From contig CM044858.1 of the NCBI GenBank assembly GCA_024500155.1, positions 27,484,786 to 27,548,785 of the forward strand: a stretch of DNA of 64,000 nucleotides, given 5' to 3'. The notes under the pieces were generated by a model. The model saw nothing but the letters and a program-made list of their open reading frames with translations. It was not told the DNA's origin and did not search any database. This DNA is from Chenopodium formosanum (Eukaryota; Streptophyta; Magnoliopsida; Caryophyllales; Amaranthaceae). Below are positions 34,793 through 46,875 of this stretch, piece after piece (positions within the stretch are counted from its first letter, which is position 1; every line of letters begins with the position of its first letter). Both the position numbers and the translations under genes were made by a program.

Positions 34793-36101
34793 CTTGTATT
34801 AGAAGAAGTTGTTAGCACTAAAAAAAATACAACAAAAAATAGGGAGACATGGACTACAAAGCAATAGTAATAAAAATCAGTTAATAGTCATCTCTTAATG
34901 GCTAAAAAGTTTCTACTTGCTTCAATCTTATATTAAAAATCATAAGTTTGCCACTAAAATCATACACTTACCAATTTTTTAACCACTTGAGAAGTAGATA
35001 CACTACCTAGGCGATGGCACCAGATAACCGATTATCTCTTGCTTGGTTAGAACGTTTCACAAAATCAAGATGTGTTCCTTACCAAGTAGTTCTCATTGAA
35101 TGCATCTAAGATAATCATATTAGTATTGCACCTTTCTCAGAGAACCAAAAGAAGTTACCTTTGATCAAGTCAGGATTGTAACTCTTGCGTATAATAAGAA
35201 CTAATTTCTCTGAATTTTCTTTCTATTTATGAAATTCAATTGGAATCTACACTCTATATATACAAAAAGCTAATAAAAAAAGAATCTAAACTATGTATAA
35301 ACAAAAACCTAATCCAAAATAATTCTTTTAAACTAATAATAATCTGATTAATCTCATCATTTAACTAGTGTATCATTCTCATCACAATACAAATGTACAA
35401 TATCTCCAATTCTAAATTAAAAAAAAGGCTAGTCAAACACTTTGAAGATGCAAAAGTGGAGTTAAATAGGAAATTTCTACCAAACTACATTCCACGACTA
35501 TGATGAAAATGTCTCACATTTGTCTTTAGAGTCCAAAATCCAACATAAGTTTGTAAAAAAATCGATTCTTAAGAGTCAAAATTGAACTCAACATGCTAAA
35601 AAAAACATGCTACCTAAAAAGTATAAGATATTTATCATATGATTTTTCAGCTATAGAAAAAGAAATAATGGATTCCAAAATATGAAGCAATAAATTATAA
35701 AATATCAGAAAAGGACCTTAAGAAGAAAGTGAGGTAGCAGCAAAAAGTTCTCAATTTTATTATGAAAGTAGGAGTTGTTATGTGTGTAATAGTTGTGATT
35801 GTAATGATGAAGTGAACAACAATGTAATTGCACTGAAATTAAATAAAGTGTTAATTTGAACATTTCTAGTATAACTCTTCATGTTGCAATCATGTTCATC
35901 CAAAATATTATGGAAACTGTTCATTCTTCATCCCAAAATTAAACCCCCTTGTTGTTGAGTATTTTGCTCAGGCTCAGGCTGAGATTTCCCAGGGAAGACC
36001 TCATCAGCTATTGGAGTGTCAAAAACTCTTACATACTCATCCTCACCCCATCCACATCAGCAACAGGAACCTCAACTGCAACTTTAAATTGTTGTTGTTC
36101 C
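34793..36101. other. CACTA interior, no gene recognised
   Basis: AT-rich. Some of it is probably intron of minus-strand transcripts. Confidence 0.45.
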
Positions 36102-36425
36102 TCAAAGGGCCATTTCAGCTTCCAATCTAGCCTTCTCAGCCAAGGCCTTAATCCTTTTTTGCCAATTAGCCTCAGCATCCTTAAACACTTGCCTAGTACT
36201 TTCTTTTTCCTCTAAGTATATTACTATTGTTTCCTTATGTTGAAACCACTCCCACATTTTCAGCATATCCCTATCAGCACATAACTCCAACTTCCTATTA
36301 GTTCTAGGTGGCAGTACATACAAACTAAAGCTTTTGGGAAGAATCACATTTTGCTTAACAGCATCCTCAAACATAAACTCATACAAGTCCATTAGACTTG
36401 TTCTGTCAGTGTCATCAACCAACAC
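36102..36425 (-). pseudogene. Minus-strand frame, possible N-terminal part of a MULE-type protein
   Basis: Open frame of 107 codons containing LVDDTDRTSLMDLYEFMFED, then LCADRDMLKMWEW with the following acidic IVIYLEEKES. The last pattern (acidic residue, D-M-L, bulky residues, then hydrophobic strand) resembles the N-terminal PB1-like region of plant MULE/SWIM proteins. The rest is a charged, coiled-coil-like alanine/glutamate/lysine helix. An acceptor just upstream and leader-like sequence at 36800-37050 on the same strand suggest a spliced transcript captured by the CACTA element. The family call is weak. Confidence 0.35.
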
Positions 36426-38179
36426 ATCAAATTAAAGACACCATTTCTATAAGCCACACTCTACTTATCCTATCATCAATAAATTACACATTACATCAAC
36501 ACACGTCATTCAAATTCACAACCACATACCAACACATCATTTATATCAAAAACCACATGCCAACACATCAGACATTGCCAACATTCATTTTCAAGCACTT
36601 CACAATCACAAATCATATCAATGCCAAATCAATACCCACAAATTACAATCTTTAACATGATTTTTAACATTAAATCACTTAGGTCAAGTCAAATAAGCGT
36701 ATAAAACTGATCATTTCACATAACCCTAACCCTAACTCAATTTTCGATAAAAAAAGCAGAATCAAAACGCGAAATGTAGATCGAAAGTGTAAATAATACC
36801 TTGATTGCTATTTTAAGGACCCCGAATAAAATTCAACTTAAGCGTTTTCCTTCTAGTACCTCCAGTAGAATCACCGATTTTCTGGTTCCCAAAAGTTCAA
36901 CAGAGAATAAAGCTCCAATTTTGTGGCACCTTTCGTTCAGGTGTAGTCAGAGAGCTTCTTCCTTCTTTATGGATTTCAGGGTTTGAGTGTTGAATGAAAG
37001 CTCGAAGAACAGAGGAAGGTTTAGGAAGAAGAATGAGGAGTTTTGTTTTTTTTTTTTTTTTTGGATCTAAAATGAAGAAGTCAAAGAGTTAATGCACTTT
37101 AGGGCGCCATTAAAGTAATGGCATTTCATGAAAAATAATAATTTCTCTGTGGCATTTTGTGAATTAAGAATCCTAGTAACGGACTGTTAACGTCCAGACC
37201 TCATTAATGGCACGACATGAAATATTACTGTTTGTGAGTGGCATTTGGTGAATTTTGAAAAGTGCGATGACATTTGATGAATTTTTAAATTTGTCAGTGG
37301 CATTTGGTGAAATAGCCAAACAAGCAGGCTATCAACCAACCAAACAACAACATAATCGACATTAGTGTATAATTTTTTTTTAAATTGAAGGTTAAAGAAA
37401 CCTAATCAGATGGAGTGGGTGCTGTAACTGCTAGCATCGATTAAAATAGAGCTTTTTCGCTTTGGTGGTGCTGCTAAGAGACGCAGTGGTAATAGATCAA
37501 AAGCCCATCGATTGTGCGTCGAACCCTAACCTTATCAGATTCAAGATTATTTCTATAGAAATCGAAAAACCCCAATTTAATTTAATCAAATTGGGATGGC
37601 ATGCCGCAAGATAGAAGAACAGTCGAGGTATTGAATTCAGTCCTTTTCAATCGGTAATACAGGGCCATATCCCCCTAATAGAAAAGACAAGCATGCTAAA
37701 AGTCTGGCCAATGAAATCAGTCATTAGCAGAAACAAGGGGAAACACAGACACTTCAAAGAGGTATTGAATTTGAAAGGTTTTCAATTTGAAAACGAAACT
37801 AGACTAAAATCAAAAATTGGACAAAATACTCAATGATAACCCTAAATCGTAATTAGCAAATTGCAATATGAGAAAGATGGAATGGACGGTAGGAAGAGGA
37901 AGCATGTGCAACTAACCGGGGAGGAGATAGATGGCGCAGCAGCGACAAATGAAGACGACGGCAACGGTATAATCTGAAGTTCTGAATTGAACTTGGCCTT
38001 CGTTTTTTTGTTGTTCTTTTTTGTGAGTAAGAAGTGTATCGAGTATCCACAATTTGTTAATAAGGAGTGATATAATTGGTTATTGTATTTTTTGGCGGCT
38101 TATTTCCTTATTTTATACTAGGGGTTTTTTTTTTTATTTTCGTAACAAAAAAAAAAGAAAAAAAAACTAACTTATTATA
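36426..38179. other. CACTA interior, probable minus-strand leader and introns
   Basis: On the minus strand a leader-like GC-richer segment (37000-36800) ends in a good donor, AATCAAGGTATTATT. Another leader-like segment lies at 38040-37850. On the plus strand a word GGCATTTGGTGAAT repeats near 37230-37310. No protein was recognised. Confidence 0.4.
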
Positions 38180-39257
38180 GGAAAATTTGTCAAGAATAAG
38201 CCAACCTTTGCGTGATTAGCTCAAAATAAGTCAATCTTTCGATTAACTCATAATAAGTCGATTTTATAAGGATATTTTCTTTTAATAGGTCCAATGACTT
38301 ACAACCTACTAAACAAGTCAATGTTAATTATAATTAGATTAAATAAACAAATTTTTTTTTAAAAAAAAACCCACCCACGTCCCCTCCCAACCACTGCAAG
38401 CTACCCCTGCCACCGCCGGCGACCACCTCCCTCCCCCGGCGTTGACGATCCAATTCTCCTCCTGTTCCCCACACCCACGAACCCCCCTTCCCCACCCACG
38501 ACATCAGTCACCACAAAACCATGGAAATGGAAGGTTCAGATGGTTCAAAATTCAAACAAAGACTTAACAATTTTTGGAAGAGGAAATAGGCTTTACGACT
38601 TAACAATTTTTCGTTGTCAAGTTTCGTTCGATATTAATCCCTTAGAACATCTCCAAACTTCCAGGGAAGTCGGATTTCGGTAATTTTCTATGAATGACTT
38701 CATCCTTGTAAATAGAGCGTCAAATTACCGGTGACTACATCCCCGTAAATAGAGCGTCAAATTACCGGCGAACCAGAGCGAAAAAGGAGAGAGAAAGAGG
38801 AGTGGGTGTCGAGGTGGAGGTGTGGGGAAGCGAGAAAGGGAAAAGACGGGGTTGGGTGTTGTAAATTGGGGAAAAGGAGGGGATGGAGTGTGGTCGCCGG
38901 CGTCGGGCCGTGGTCTCCGCGGCTGGAAGACCGGTGGCAAGGGAGCTGGTGGGGAGGAGGGCTGGGCGGCTGGCGTGGGTATTGAGTGGATGAATTTTTT
39001 TTTTTTTTGTTTAATTATTTGATAAAATTGTTAATTGAATTTCTAAAAAAAAAATTAATTATTTTTTTAAAAAAAACCAACCACCTAATGACACATGGCA
39101 CAATTAACCGAAACAACCAGTCATTCTGAACTTCAGCAGGTCATGACTTATTTTGAGAAGAAACTATATAAAGTTCGACTTATTTATAGTTAATCTAAAG
39201 GTTGACTTATTTTGAGCTAATCACGCAAAGGTTGACTTATTTTTGACAAATTTTCCC
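38180..39257. mobile_element. Fold-back element nested in the CACTA element
   Basis: The left end GGAAAATTTGTCAAGAATAAG is mirrored by a right arm ending TTGACAAATTTTCCC, and the match extends through AACCTTTGCGTGATTAGCTC. The 8-base duplication TTATTATA is exact (38172-38179 and 39258-39265). The interior has the C-rich left and G-rich right plan of the elements at 0.5-6.4 kb. Non-coding. Confidence 0.88.
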
Positions 39258-39304
39258 TTATTATATATTAAGGGTTTTATTTGCTTTTTAATAAATTTTA
39301 AAAA

Positions 39305-39680
39305 CAATGGTAGCAACTACCATGTTAGTCGCAATATTAGTCGCAAATTCTTTTAAAAAATTGTTTCAAACTTATAAGCTTTAGCAACTACAATTTAGTT
39401 GCAAAAAATTATAAGAGTGTCGCAGATTAGCGACAGCATAGCAACTATTATAAAATTTGTTGCAATATTTGCGACTACTCGTTTTTTGCAGTCGCAAAAA
39501 AAAAATTTTGCGACTAATTATTATGGTAGTCGCAAAAATTAGTTGCTAATTAGCGACCGCATAGCAACTACTGCAAAATCAGTTGCAAAATTTGCGACTG
39601 CTTGTCTTTTTCAGTCGCAAAAATAATTTTTGCAACTAATTATTATGGTAGTCGCAAAAATTAGTTGCTAATTCCCCTTT
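39305..39680. repeat. Right subterminal repeat array of the CACTA element
   Basis: Repeated GTCGCAAAAATTAGTTGCTAA and TTGCGACTA words in both orientations, mirroring the left array. Confidence 0.85.
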
Positions 39681-39694
39681 TTCTTGTAGTGTAG

Positions 39695-41303
39695 GTCTTA
39701 TCCAAGTCCTCGAAAATGAAACCTGCTATTTCTTCATAACTAACCCTATTTAGCTAATGAGAAACAAGACAATGTAGGTTGCGCCTATCTTCAAGTAAGT
39801 TCAGTCCGCATGCTAAAAACCTTGAAAGCATTAAGTTGACTACACAACTTGTGACCCTTCATCCAAACCGTAATGCATAAATTTTGTTTGTCTAATATAT
39901 ATACTTATGCTAGTTGTCCAATGAATTACTTCATTTCTTTTTGTTAACTCAATTTGTTAAATCATCCAATCCTTTTAGTGTTTCGTTCATATACAATAAT
40001 ACATAATTAATTAAAAAGTAATATTTGGGTGGAAGTTTTTTGGTGATTAGCATTAACAAAATTCTTCAAGTAGTAAACATTGTAGTAGAATACATATGTT
40101 CCCCCTTTTAAAATATTTCAAACGATTTCTTTATAAATAAAGAGTTTGGTACGTAATTGTTATGGAGGGAAAATACATTAAACTACGCGCCCAAAAGAAT
40201 CCTGAAAATTTGGCGTTACCCGTACAGTTCTATGTTGTGCCTGTCAACAATAATATTTAGCGGCTTGCAATCCTAACATGACTTGACTACACAATACTTT
40301 TCACTGCATCTACTAAACTTTAACCAAAAGTAAGATACTAGAAATTCTAGGATTCCAACGATACTCACTTTATTTTGTCTCATATGCCTTGAAGTACGGG
40401 AAAATAATAGCAAAGTTTGTTAGTTTGCTATCATATGAACTCTACGACATATGGTATGTGTAAATTATGACATTAGTGTAATGTTATATGAATCTCACTT
40501 TACTATTATATGATAATATACGATACTCAATTTGCTATTATATGAAATATTTGCACCTATGGTATGTGTGAATTATTACAATAGTGCGATGTATGTAATT
40601 ATACTTAAAATTTTTGAAAATTGTAAAATAATTTATCTACTACAACGGATTTGTAGCAAAAAAGCAAACTAATTAAATTTTTTAAAATAAGATATTAAAT
40701 TCACAATGAAAAACTAACACATACATCCATGAAAGGGATTTTTAAAAAATAATTTTATGCATTGCAAAAAGGAATTTGTAAAATGGAATTCTATCCAAAC
40801 CAATCTAATATATTCATGATTCCAAACAATAAGGAATGGATTCTCTGTTTGTATTGTCACCTCATACATTTTTTTTTTATTTTTTGTAAACTAATAATTG
40901 TAGGAACCCCCTACCCTTTTACAAACTTTAAGAAGGTTTAGAACTGAACACAAACGTTAGGCAATAAATTACAGCGCAATAAAGTTAAGTTCAATAACAG
41001 TTCTTGTAAAGTGAAGTACGAGTAAGAAGGTAATGATAGTACATTTAGATAAGTGTCTAGAGCTAAGGTTTTATTAATTAAATAATTTTTTCATTCATTA
41101 TTTTAAGAACCACATGCAAAATTGGAGAGAAATAAATTTCTGGAATTACTTAAGTTTCGAAGTAGTTGTTAATGATGGAAGACGTGTTGGTTTGGTAAGT
41201 AGTTGTTTGTGCATTGTAAGTGCAAGGTGGACATATATATTTCGAAAGTTTTTTATATATATATTTTGTTTTTTTTATGTTAGGTGTATATGTGTAAATC
41301 CAG
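39695..41303. other. Intergenic DNA, possible 5' part of a B3 gene
   Basis: AT-rich. A short frame at 41114-41340 overlaps the expected intron before the B3 exon and is not convincing as coding. Nothing else was recognised. Confidence 0.45.
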
Positions 41304-41825
41304 CGTATCCCAGGCACATTAGGGCATATTCTCCGAGATAGCAATGTAACTGTTTATCGAGGTCTTGGTAATCATTTGTGGACAGTTGTTGTTCGGAACA
41401 TGGAAATGGGTTCAAATTGGAGGTATTTTATCGAAGACGGATGACAAGAATTTATAAATGGAAATCAAATCATAAATGGAGACGTCTTGAAAATATTTTT
41501 GTGTAACAATTCAACCATTCGCATTAGAGTTTTTAGATCAGGAATGGAAATAGGTAATAATGAGCCATAAGAAATTAGTAGTGACTCATCAGTTGAGCCG
41601 GACCCAGCCTCATGGTTTAAGGTTTATATAACAACGACATACAAAGTACTTGGAATAATGGTAAAATTAGTAGAGTTTTTTAATTTAAATAATTATATAA
41701 AAAAGAAGGAAGCCCGTACAATTTGTTCTAATCGGTTTTTTTTATTATTATTATTTTTTTTGTGCAGATTATGCCTGTAGAATTTGCAGGTGATAACTTG
41801 GGGGAGCCCCAGTTAATCAATTAGA
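41304..41825 (+). pseudogene. B3-domain (REM-like) gene fragment
   Basis: After the acceptor AAATCCAG, the frame from 41304 reads RIPGTLGHIL and continues through WTVVVRNMEMGS and a GDVLKIF strand, the order of a plant B3 DNA-binding domain. A TGA near 41442 stands where B3 domains usually have the Trp of a GW-F motif, and a second stop (TAA) occurs at about 41568. A later piece after TTGTGCAG near 41768 reads IMPVEFAGDNL, like the start of a second B3 domain, and stops soon after. Tandem B3 domains are typical of REM proteins. Two stops and missing ends make this a decayed copy. B3 proteins act as DNA-binding regulators in the nucleus. Confidence 0.55.
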
Positions 41826-42688
41826 TTAACAAATTTTGTCAATCTATGCTTAGTCACTACTTAGCCATGCTTAGTCACTGCTTAGCCATCAAAGCAGACA
41901 ATTAATAATCCATTGAAGCTTCCTTCCACCGACACCACCAATTCCACCGACACCACCAATTCCATCACGTCACCACCATCTGCATCACCTCCTTCTTCCA
42001 TCGACACCATCTGCATCGTCTCTACCTTTCACAGAAACCATCATCTTCTACCGACGACATCATGGCGGCTTTGCTACCAAATTAAACGAAATCCCTATGT
42101 TAAAAAGGTGAAATTAAGGGCATGGTTAACCCTAAAGGGAAGGGGTGTTATCTGCCTCCATTAATGCTACCCTTGGAGCTGAAAAATTCAAATAATTAAG
42201 CGTACTATTATTTTGTGTACTATAATTAGTGCATAAAATATTATTTGTATTTGTATTAGTTACTAAAGTAATATTGTTATTTTAGTTAGTCACTAAAATA
42301 TTATTTGTATTTGTATTAGTCCCTAAAACATTTTTTGTATTTGAATTGATAACAGTTATTAGGATGTTTGTTTGGACGTAGTTACATTTATTATACTTGT
42401 TGCTTGCCTAAAACTTTTATTAGTATTGCAAGACTGTTTTCAATAGTGGCCAATTTGTACTTGTTGCTTACTTAAAACTTGTATTATAAATAAATAAAAA
42501 TAGAAAAAGGTATGTCTTATTATTAAATTAGTAATAAAGGGCACGATTGCAAACCTGTCCTCTGTCATTTCCCTTTATATAAACACAAGTAGACATGCAC
42601 TACTATAAGTCTTGCCCTATTCTAACCTTCACCTTACTACTTTCCCCTTTTCCCCTTTTCAGTAATTACCCTATCAACTCACATCCAA
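41826..42688. other. Intergenic DNA with candidate promoter near 42573
   Basis: A short CACCGACACCACCAATTCCA duplication occurs at 41928-41965. Upstream of the next frame, CTTTATATAAACAC at about 42573-42586 is a plausible TATA box some 105 bp before the ATG at 42689. Confidence 0.45.
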
Positions 42689-43340
42689 ATGTCAACGACA
42701 CCTTTTGATCCAAAAAAACCCCATTTATCCACTGGTTGCTATGCCACTATAACAGCCCCTAACAAAGTTACTTTTCGTGATCCAAACAAAACAGGGAGGT
42801 CAGAAATGAACTTCAACAAGTTTTCTTATTTTGGACTGACTCTTAATGGAAAATACCAAATGCTAACCGATCAGTGCATCAAAGAAGTCATCCGAAGTCC
42901 AGAGAGCCCTTGGGAAGACAAATTGCAAGGCATGCTCATGATGGGGCCATCAGGTAACTTCGTTCCCGCCCGTTTGCCAAATTTAGTTGATTTTGTTAGA
43001 ATAATCGACATTGTTGACTTGTTTAAGAAATTAAACAATGAGGAATTTTCTAATGATCCACGTAACATTAGTGAGGTCATTCCCCTTTTATTGAAGACTT
43101 GGTCGACCCAACTCCACAAATAGATATCTATGGTCCAATTTACCCACTCACTGCTAGGAAGGTTGAGTCAACAATGGCATGTTATAGTGATGGTTTCCAA
43201 GTGTATTATGTGCATGCTAAGTTGAGCAAAATCATGATCACTGCTTGTGCTGGTAGGTGTAGGATAGATCCATTGCTAAGGTACATGGATGTTGCTTTTG
43301 ATTTTAAGTACAAAAAAAGGAGTGATGCATTTGAGTTAGG
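42689..43340 (+). pseudogene. Unrecognised protein, one frameshift
   Basis: The frame from ATG 42689 runs 144 codons to 43123. The next frame, overlapping from 43099, continues sensible protein sequence (PTPQIDIYGPIYPLTARKVE, then CYSDGFQVYYVHAKLSK), so a one-base shift near 43095 probably split a single gene. The product is hydrophilic with no signal peptide or membrane segment. I do not recognise the family. A TATA-like box lies upstream. The 3' end runs directly into LINE-like sequence at 43341. Confidence 0.4.
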
Positions 43341-43640
43341 GTCCTCAATTGTTGTATGGAATGCTCGTGGTGTAAGTAGCGCTTCCTTTAATTCTAATGT
43401 CCACAATGTTATCTCACTTTACAAACCTTTAATTTTATTATTACGGAAGTTAGAGTGGGTAGGAAATCTTTTGAGGCAATTGTCAATGTTTTCGACAATT
43501 TTGATTGGTCTCAAAACGAGAGTGTTGACATAAGTGGTGGTGTGGCTGTAATTTGGGATGAGAGAAAGGTGGCGGCGGGTGATTTCGTTGTTGGAGCCAT
43601 GGTGGGTTGCCCATTAAGGGTCCTTGGCATGCTGAAGGTA
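43341..43640 (+). pseudogene. LINE ORF2 endonuclease fragment
   Basis: Reads SSIVVWNARGVSSASF, then a segment with YKPLILLL and, one base out of frame, EVRVGRKSFEAIV and SGGVAVIWDE. The order WNARG, E-R/K, then SGG--WDE is the apurinic endonuclease start of plant L1-type LINE ORF2. Only the first 100 or so residues are present, with a frameshift. No reverse transcriptase or poly-A tail follows. Confidence 0.55.
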
Positions 43641-43901
43641 TGTAGTCCACCCGTTTTTATTTAAATCATACTCAATGTCGTTATTATTATGTTTAATTAT
43701 AATTCAAGTTTTTAGAATGTGAACAGCCTGCCACGCCACCAAGTGCGGCAAGTGCATCTGGCAATTCCGCTCCAGCCAATCTGTAGGATGCTCAAGGTAA
43801 AGGTGTTCAAGGTGCTAAAGGTGCATGTGTTATGAAGGTGAAGCCGTAATTGTCGTGAGAGGTAGCAACCCCAGCTATCTATATATTAAGCCTAAATAGT
43901 A

Positions 43902-45186
43902 CTCCCTCCGTTTCAATATGATAGTCCCATATGGAATCAATCACATAAAATAAGAAAAGAGGAATATTTGGAATCTAACATTAAAGTAAAGGAAAAATTG
44001 CTCCCATTAATCTGAACTTTGCCTCGTCCGCCGAAAATAATCCCAACTTTCGTTTATTATCTATTGCACCCAACTATGGGGGGTATTAATTTTCGTTGCA
44101 CCCAAATGACCTGCAACCGGTAAATCAGATAAACATTTCTGATTTATTTATTTTTTTTGCAACGTGTCAACATGTAATTGGTTGAAAAAAATAGGAAAAA
44201 AAAATAAAAACATAATTAAAAAAAATCCCCAACAGCCACCAGCACCACCACCATCACCACCCACATCCCCTCCCCCGACACCGGCGCCGACCCCTCTCCC
44301 GCGTATCGTCCCCTCCCTCTCCCGCAACTACCCTCCCCGAAACTCTCCCCGGAACCCTCCCCGAAACCCTATCTCTCCTGTAAAACCACCTAAAACCCAT
44401 CCTCCAACCTCGAAAACCCTAATCGGACCTCCCTAGCCATCGCTAGGGGTTCAGTCAGGGTTTTTCGAGGGTGGGGATAGATTTTCGGTGGTTTTGCAGT
44501 GGAAGGAGATTTTCGGGGGTGGGTGATTTTCTGGGGTTTTCGTGGGTGGGGGAGGGGTTTTCGGGGGTAGGGGAAGGGAAGGGGTGGGTTTCGAGGGAGG
44601 GGGGGTTTCCGGGGGTGGGCGGTGGTTTTCGACAGCAGGGGAGGGGTTTTTCGGGGGTGGGGGTGATTTCCCGGCGGGTGGGGGTGTGGTGGCAGCCACT
44701 GGGTATGGGTGGTTTGTGGAATTTTTTTTTTGTTTTTTTTTTAAAAAAAATGTAAACCAATTATACGCTGACACGTGGCTAGGTAACCTGCTATATCAGG
44801 TTAGATGACCTGTTGGGTGCAACGAAAATTAATACCCCCCAAAGTTGGGTGCAATACATAATAAACGAAAGTTGGGATTATTTTCGGCGGACTAGGCAAA
44901 ATTCAGATTAATGGGAGCAATTTTTCCTAAAGTAAAAAACAATTCACAAATAGTTTTGTCTTATTTAATTTTTTTTTTAGGAAAGCATCAGCCATAATTG
45001 CATAAATCATCGGAGTAATTTCTTTACTTAGTGTCATTTCATTAATTCACAATTAATTAATCAGAATTTATTATGTATAAAATAGGAAATAAAAACTAAG
45101 TTAAAAGTAGAATACATTCAATATGGGTAGATCTTTTTGAAACGCCCAAAATAGTATATGGGACTAACAAATTGAAACGGAGGGAG
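43902..45186. mobile_element. Stowaway-like (Tc1/mariner) MITE, split by a nested element
   Basis: Starts CTCCCTCCGTTTCAATATG and ends with the inverted CAAATTGAAACGGAGGGAG, flanked by TA on both sides (43900-43901 and 45187-45188). The inverted match continues through TAGTCCCATAT. Without the insert it would be about 340 bp. The words GCAACCCCAGCTATCTATAT occur on both sides of it (43866 and 45230), a separate direct repeat. Confidence 0.92.
43991..44927. mobile_element. Fold-back element nested in the Stowaway-like element
   Basis: Begins GGAAAAATTGCTCCCATTAA and ends with its complement TTAATGGGAGCAATTTTTCC. The inverted repeat is about 130 bp long. The 9-base target duplication TAAAGTAAA is exact (43982-43990 and 44928-44936). 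The interior has a C-rich half and a G-rich half flanked by A and T tracts, the same plan as the other fold-back elements here. Long proline- or glycine-rich frames in it are compositional artefacts. Confidence 0.93.
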
Positions 45187-45188
45187 TA

Positions 45189-46462
45189 TTAGTTAAATAT
45201 ATGATGTGTGGTTTGTATGATGTGAGGTTGCAACCCCAGCTATCTATATATTAGCTTCTAGTGTGTGTTAGTGAATGTAATTCAAATCTAGGTGTGGTTT
45301 GTATTTACTAAATTAAGACTTATGTGTTTGTCAATAAACTTGTTTTATGTGGCTGTTTGGCATGTATGTTGTATTAATTAAGGCAATTGTTGTCGTTATG
45401 TGTAATATATGATGTGTGGTTTTAGTAATATTGTTGTTTGCCTTAATTAATATGTGTGGATGAAGTAGTTTAACAAAATTAGATTAACCTTTTTCGAAAA
45501 GGATATTTATAATTAATTATGAAAATTTCATGTAAAGTAAAACGTTGTTAAAAGAAAAGTAATTTTGATTAACAACATTAAGATGGTATTAATATTTGGT
45601 TCATGGTTGTTTGAATTTCATGTGAGTGTTGAACATGTCTTATTCAATAATGTAGGACCCACACATGTTTTGTTTGAATTTTAATCTTACTTTACAAGTG
45701 AGCTGAACTAATGTTGTAAAGCTGAACTAATGTTGTAATGCTGGTACACAGTTTGGAGTATGAGGTCGTAATTTCTATATGTTGTATCAGATGACAATTA
45801 TAGCATTATCAAGTTGGTCCAAGCTTTGAAAGATTGGAAAAAAATGTTTGAACTTCATGATATCATGCAGATTTTCTAGCAAATCAAAAAAGTCGAAAAC
45901 ATAAATTTAGCAACCCATTTCGCAAAAGTTGTAAATAATTAAGAATAGGCTAAGAAATTGATTACCCTAACTCTTGTTCACTAAGTTAGCCATCCAATAA
46001 ATTTCGCAAGCAACTATTAAAGTATTGGCCCATCAAATTACACTGGGCCGAATGGATGACAAAGTACAATGGCCCATTAAAAGTTCCATATTATTATTGA
46101 ACATGATCAATTCACAATCCATATTAAGAATGGGCCACAACCATTACTATCCATAAAATGATCCATATCATTTAAATGGATCAATTCACAATCCATATTA
46201 TGGCATGGATCAAAACACAATCCATAATATTATGACATTGATCAATTTAGAACCCATAATATTCACATTCCATATTATGTCATAGAACAATTCACAATCC
46301 ATAATATGACATGGAACAATTCACAATCCATATTATTCAAATGAATCACAATTCATAGTATTATGACCAACAACATTATTAAAAACACATGATGTCCTAA
46401 GACAAAACCTAATTTCAATGGAATGAAGATAATTTTAAAAATTACTTATGAATTGCAACAAC
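45189..46462. other. Intergenic DNA with a degenerate repeat near 46083-46350
   Basis: AT-rich. Between about 46083 and 46350 the words CAATTCACAATCCATAATAT and GAACAATTCACAATCC recur with irregular spacing of about 30-45 bp. Confidence 0.5.
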
Positions 46463-46548
46463 GTTGCGGGTTACACTGTTTTAAGGTAGGTGTTTGAACC
46501 AGTCCTCATGTAATGCGGCGTACAGCTGCTTTAAAGCACCATCCTGAC

Positions 46549-46585
<37 letters not shown>
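46463..46585 (+). mobile_element. Possible SINE-like or processed insert with poly-A tail
   Basis: A GC-richer block of about 85 bp (GCGGGTTACACTG ... GCACCATCCTGACC) ends in a run of 36 A followed by CAAAA repeats. The structure suits a short retroposed RNA, but I cannot identify convincing polymerase III boxes or a target duplication. Confidence 0.25.
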
Positions 46586-46586
<1 letters not shown>

Positions 46587-46875
46587 AAAACAAAACAAAA
46601 CAAATTTTAAGTACATGCTTTTCTACCAGCACACCTTGTAGGTTATAGTAGATTGATCAAACTCACAGCTCTTTTTATTAGACGAATGGAGGGTGAGTGA
46701 TAGCCGACACACAACAAATACAACTGTGTTGGTTCTCCAAATTTTGTAACAAACCAAGTACAATTTCTACGAGGAATATCTACGACGTCTTGGACATGCA
46801 TCTGATAAATAAGTCTTTGCATTCAATGAGTACCAGACAAGAAATATACTAGATATGAAGAAACATAATGACTGG

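Larger units (their letters stand above)
33348..39691. mobile_element. CACTA (En/Spm-type) DNA transposon, 6.3 kb, non-autonomous
   Basis: Begins CACTACAAGAAAAAGGGTAA and ends with the inverted CCCCTTTTTCTTGTAGTG. The three-base target duplication TAG is exact (33345-33347 and 39692-39694). Both subterminal regions are packed with GCGAC and TAGCAACTAC words, the sort of array that CACTA transposase-binding proteins recognise. The interior holds minus-strand remnants of a plant En/Spm-associated protein, a separate captured frame, and a nested fold-back element. No catalytic transposase frame was seen, so it would need one in trans. Confidence 0.92.

Noticed and set aside
33348..39691. CRISPR-like regularly spaced repeats in the CACTA ends
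   Set aside because: The repeats are divergent, occur in both orientations and lie symmetrically at transposon ends in a plant genome.
41114..41341. Short plus-strand frame before the B3 exon
   Set aside because: The B3 exon is in a different frame and starts at the acceptor at 41303, so this frame is probably intron.
43718..43790. Possible last exon after TTTTTTAG following the LINE fragment
   Set aside because: The short Ala/Pro/Ser-rich frame fits no known LINE or host gene and may be chance.
44164..44808. Proline-rich and glycine-rich frames on both strands
   Set aside because: They arise from the C-rich and G-rich arms of the fold-back element at 43991-44927.
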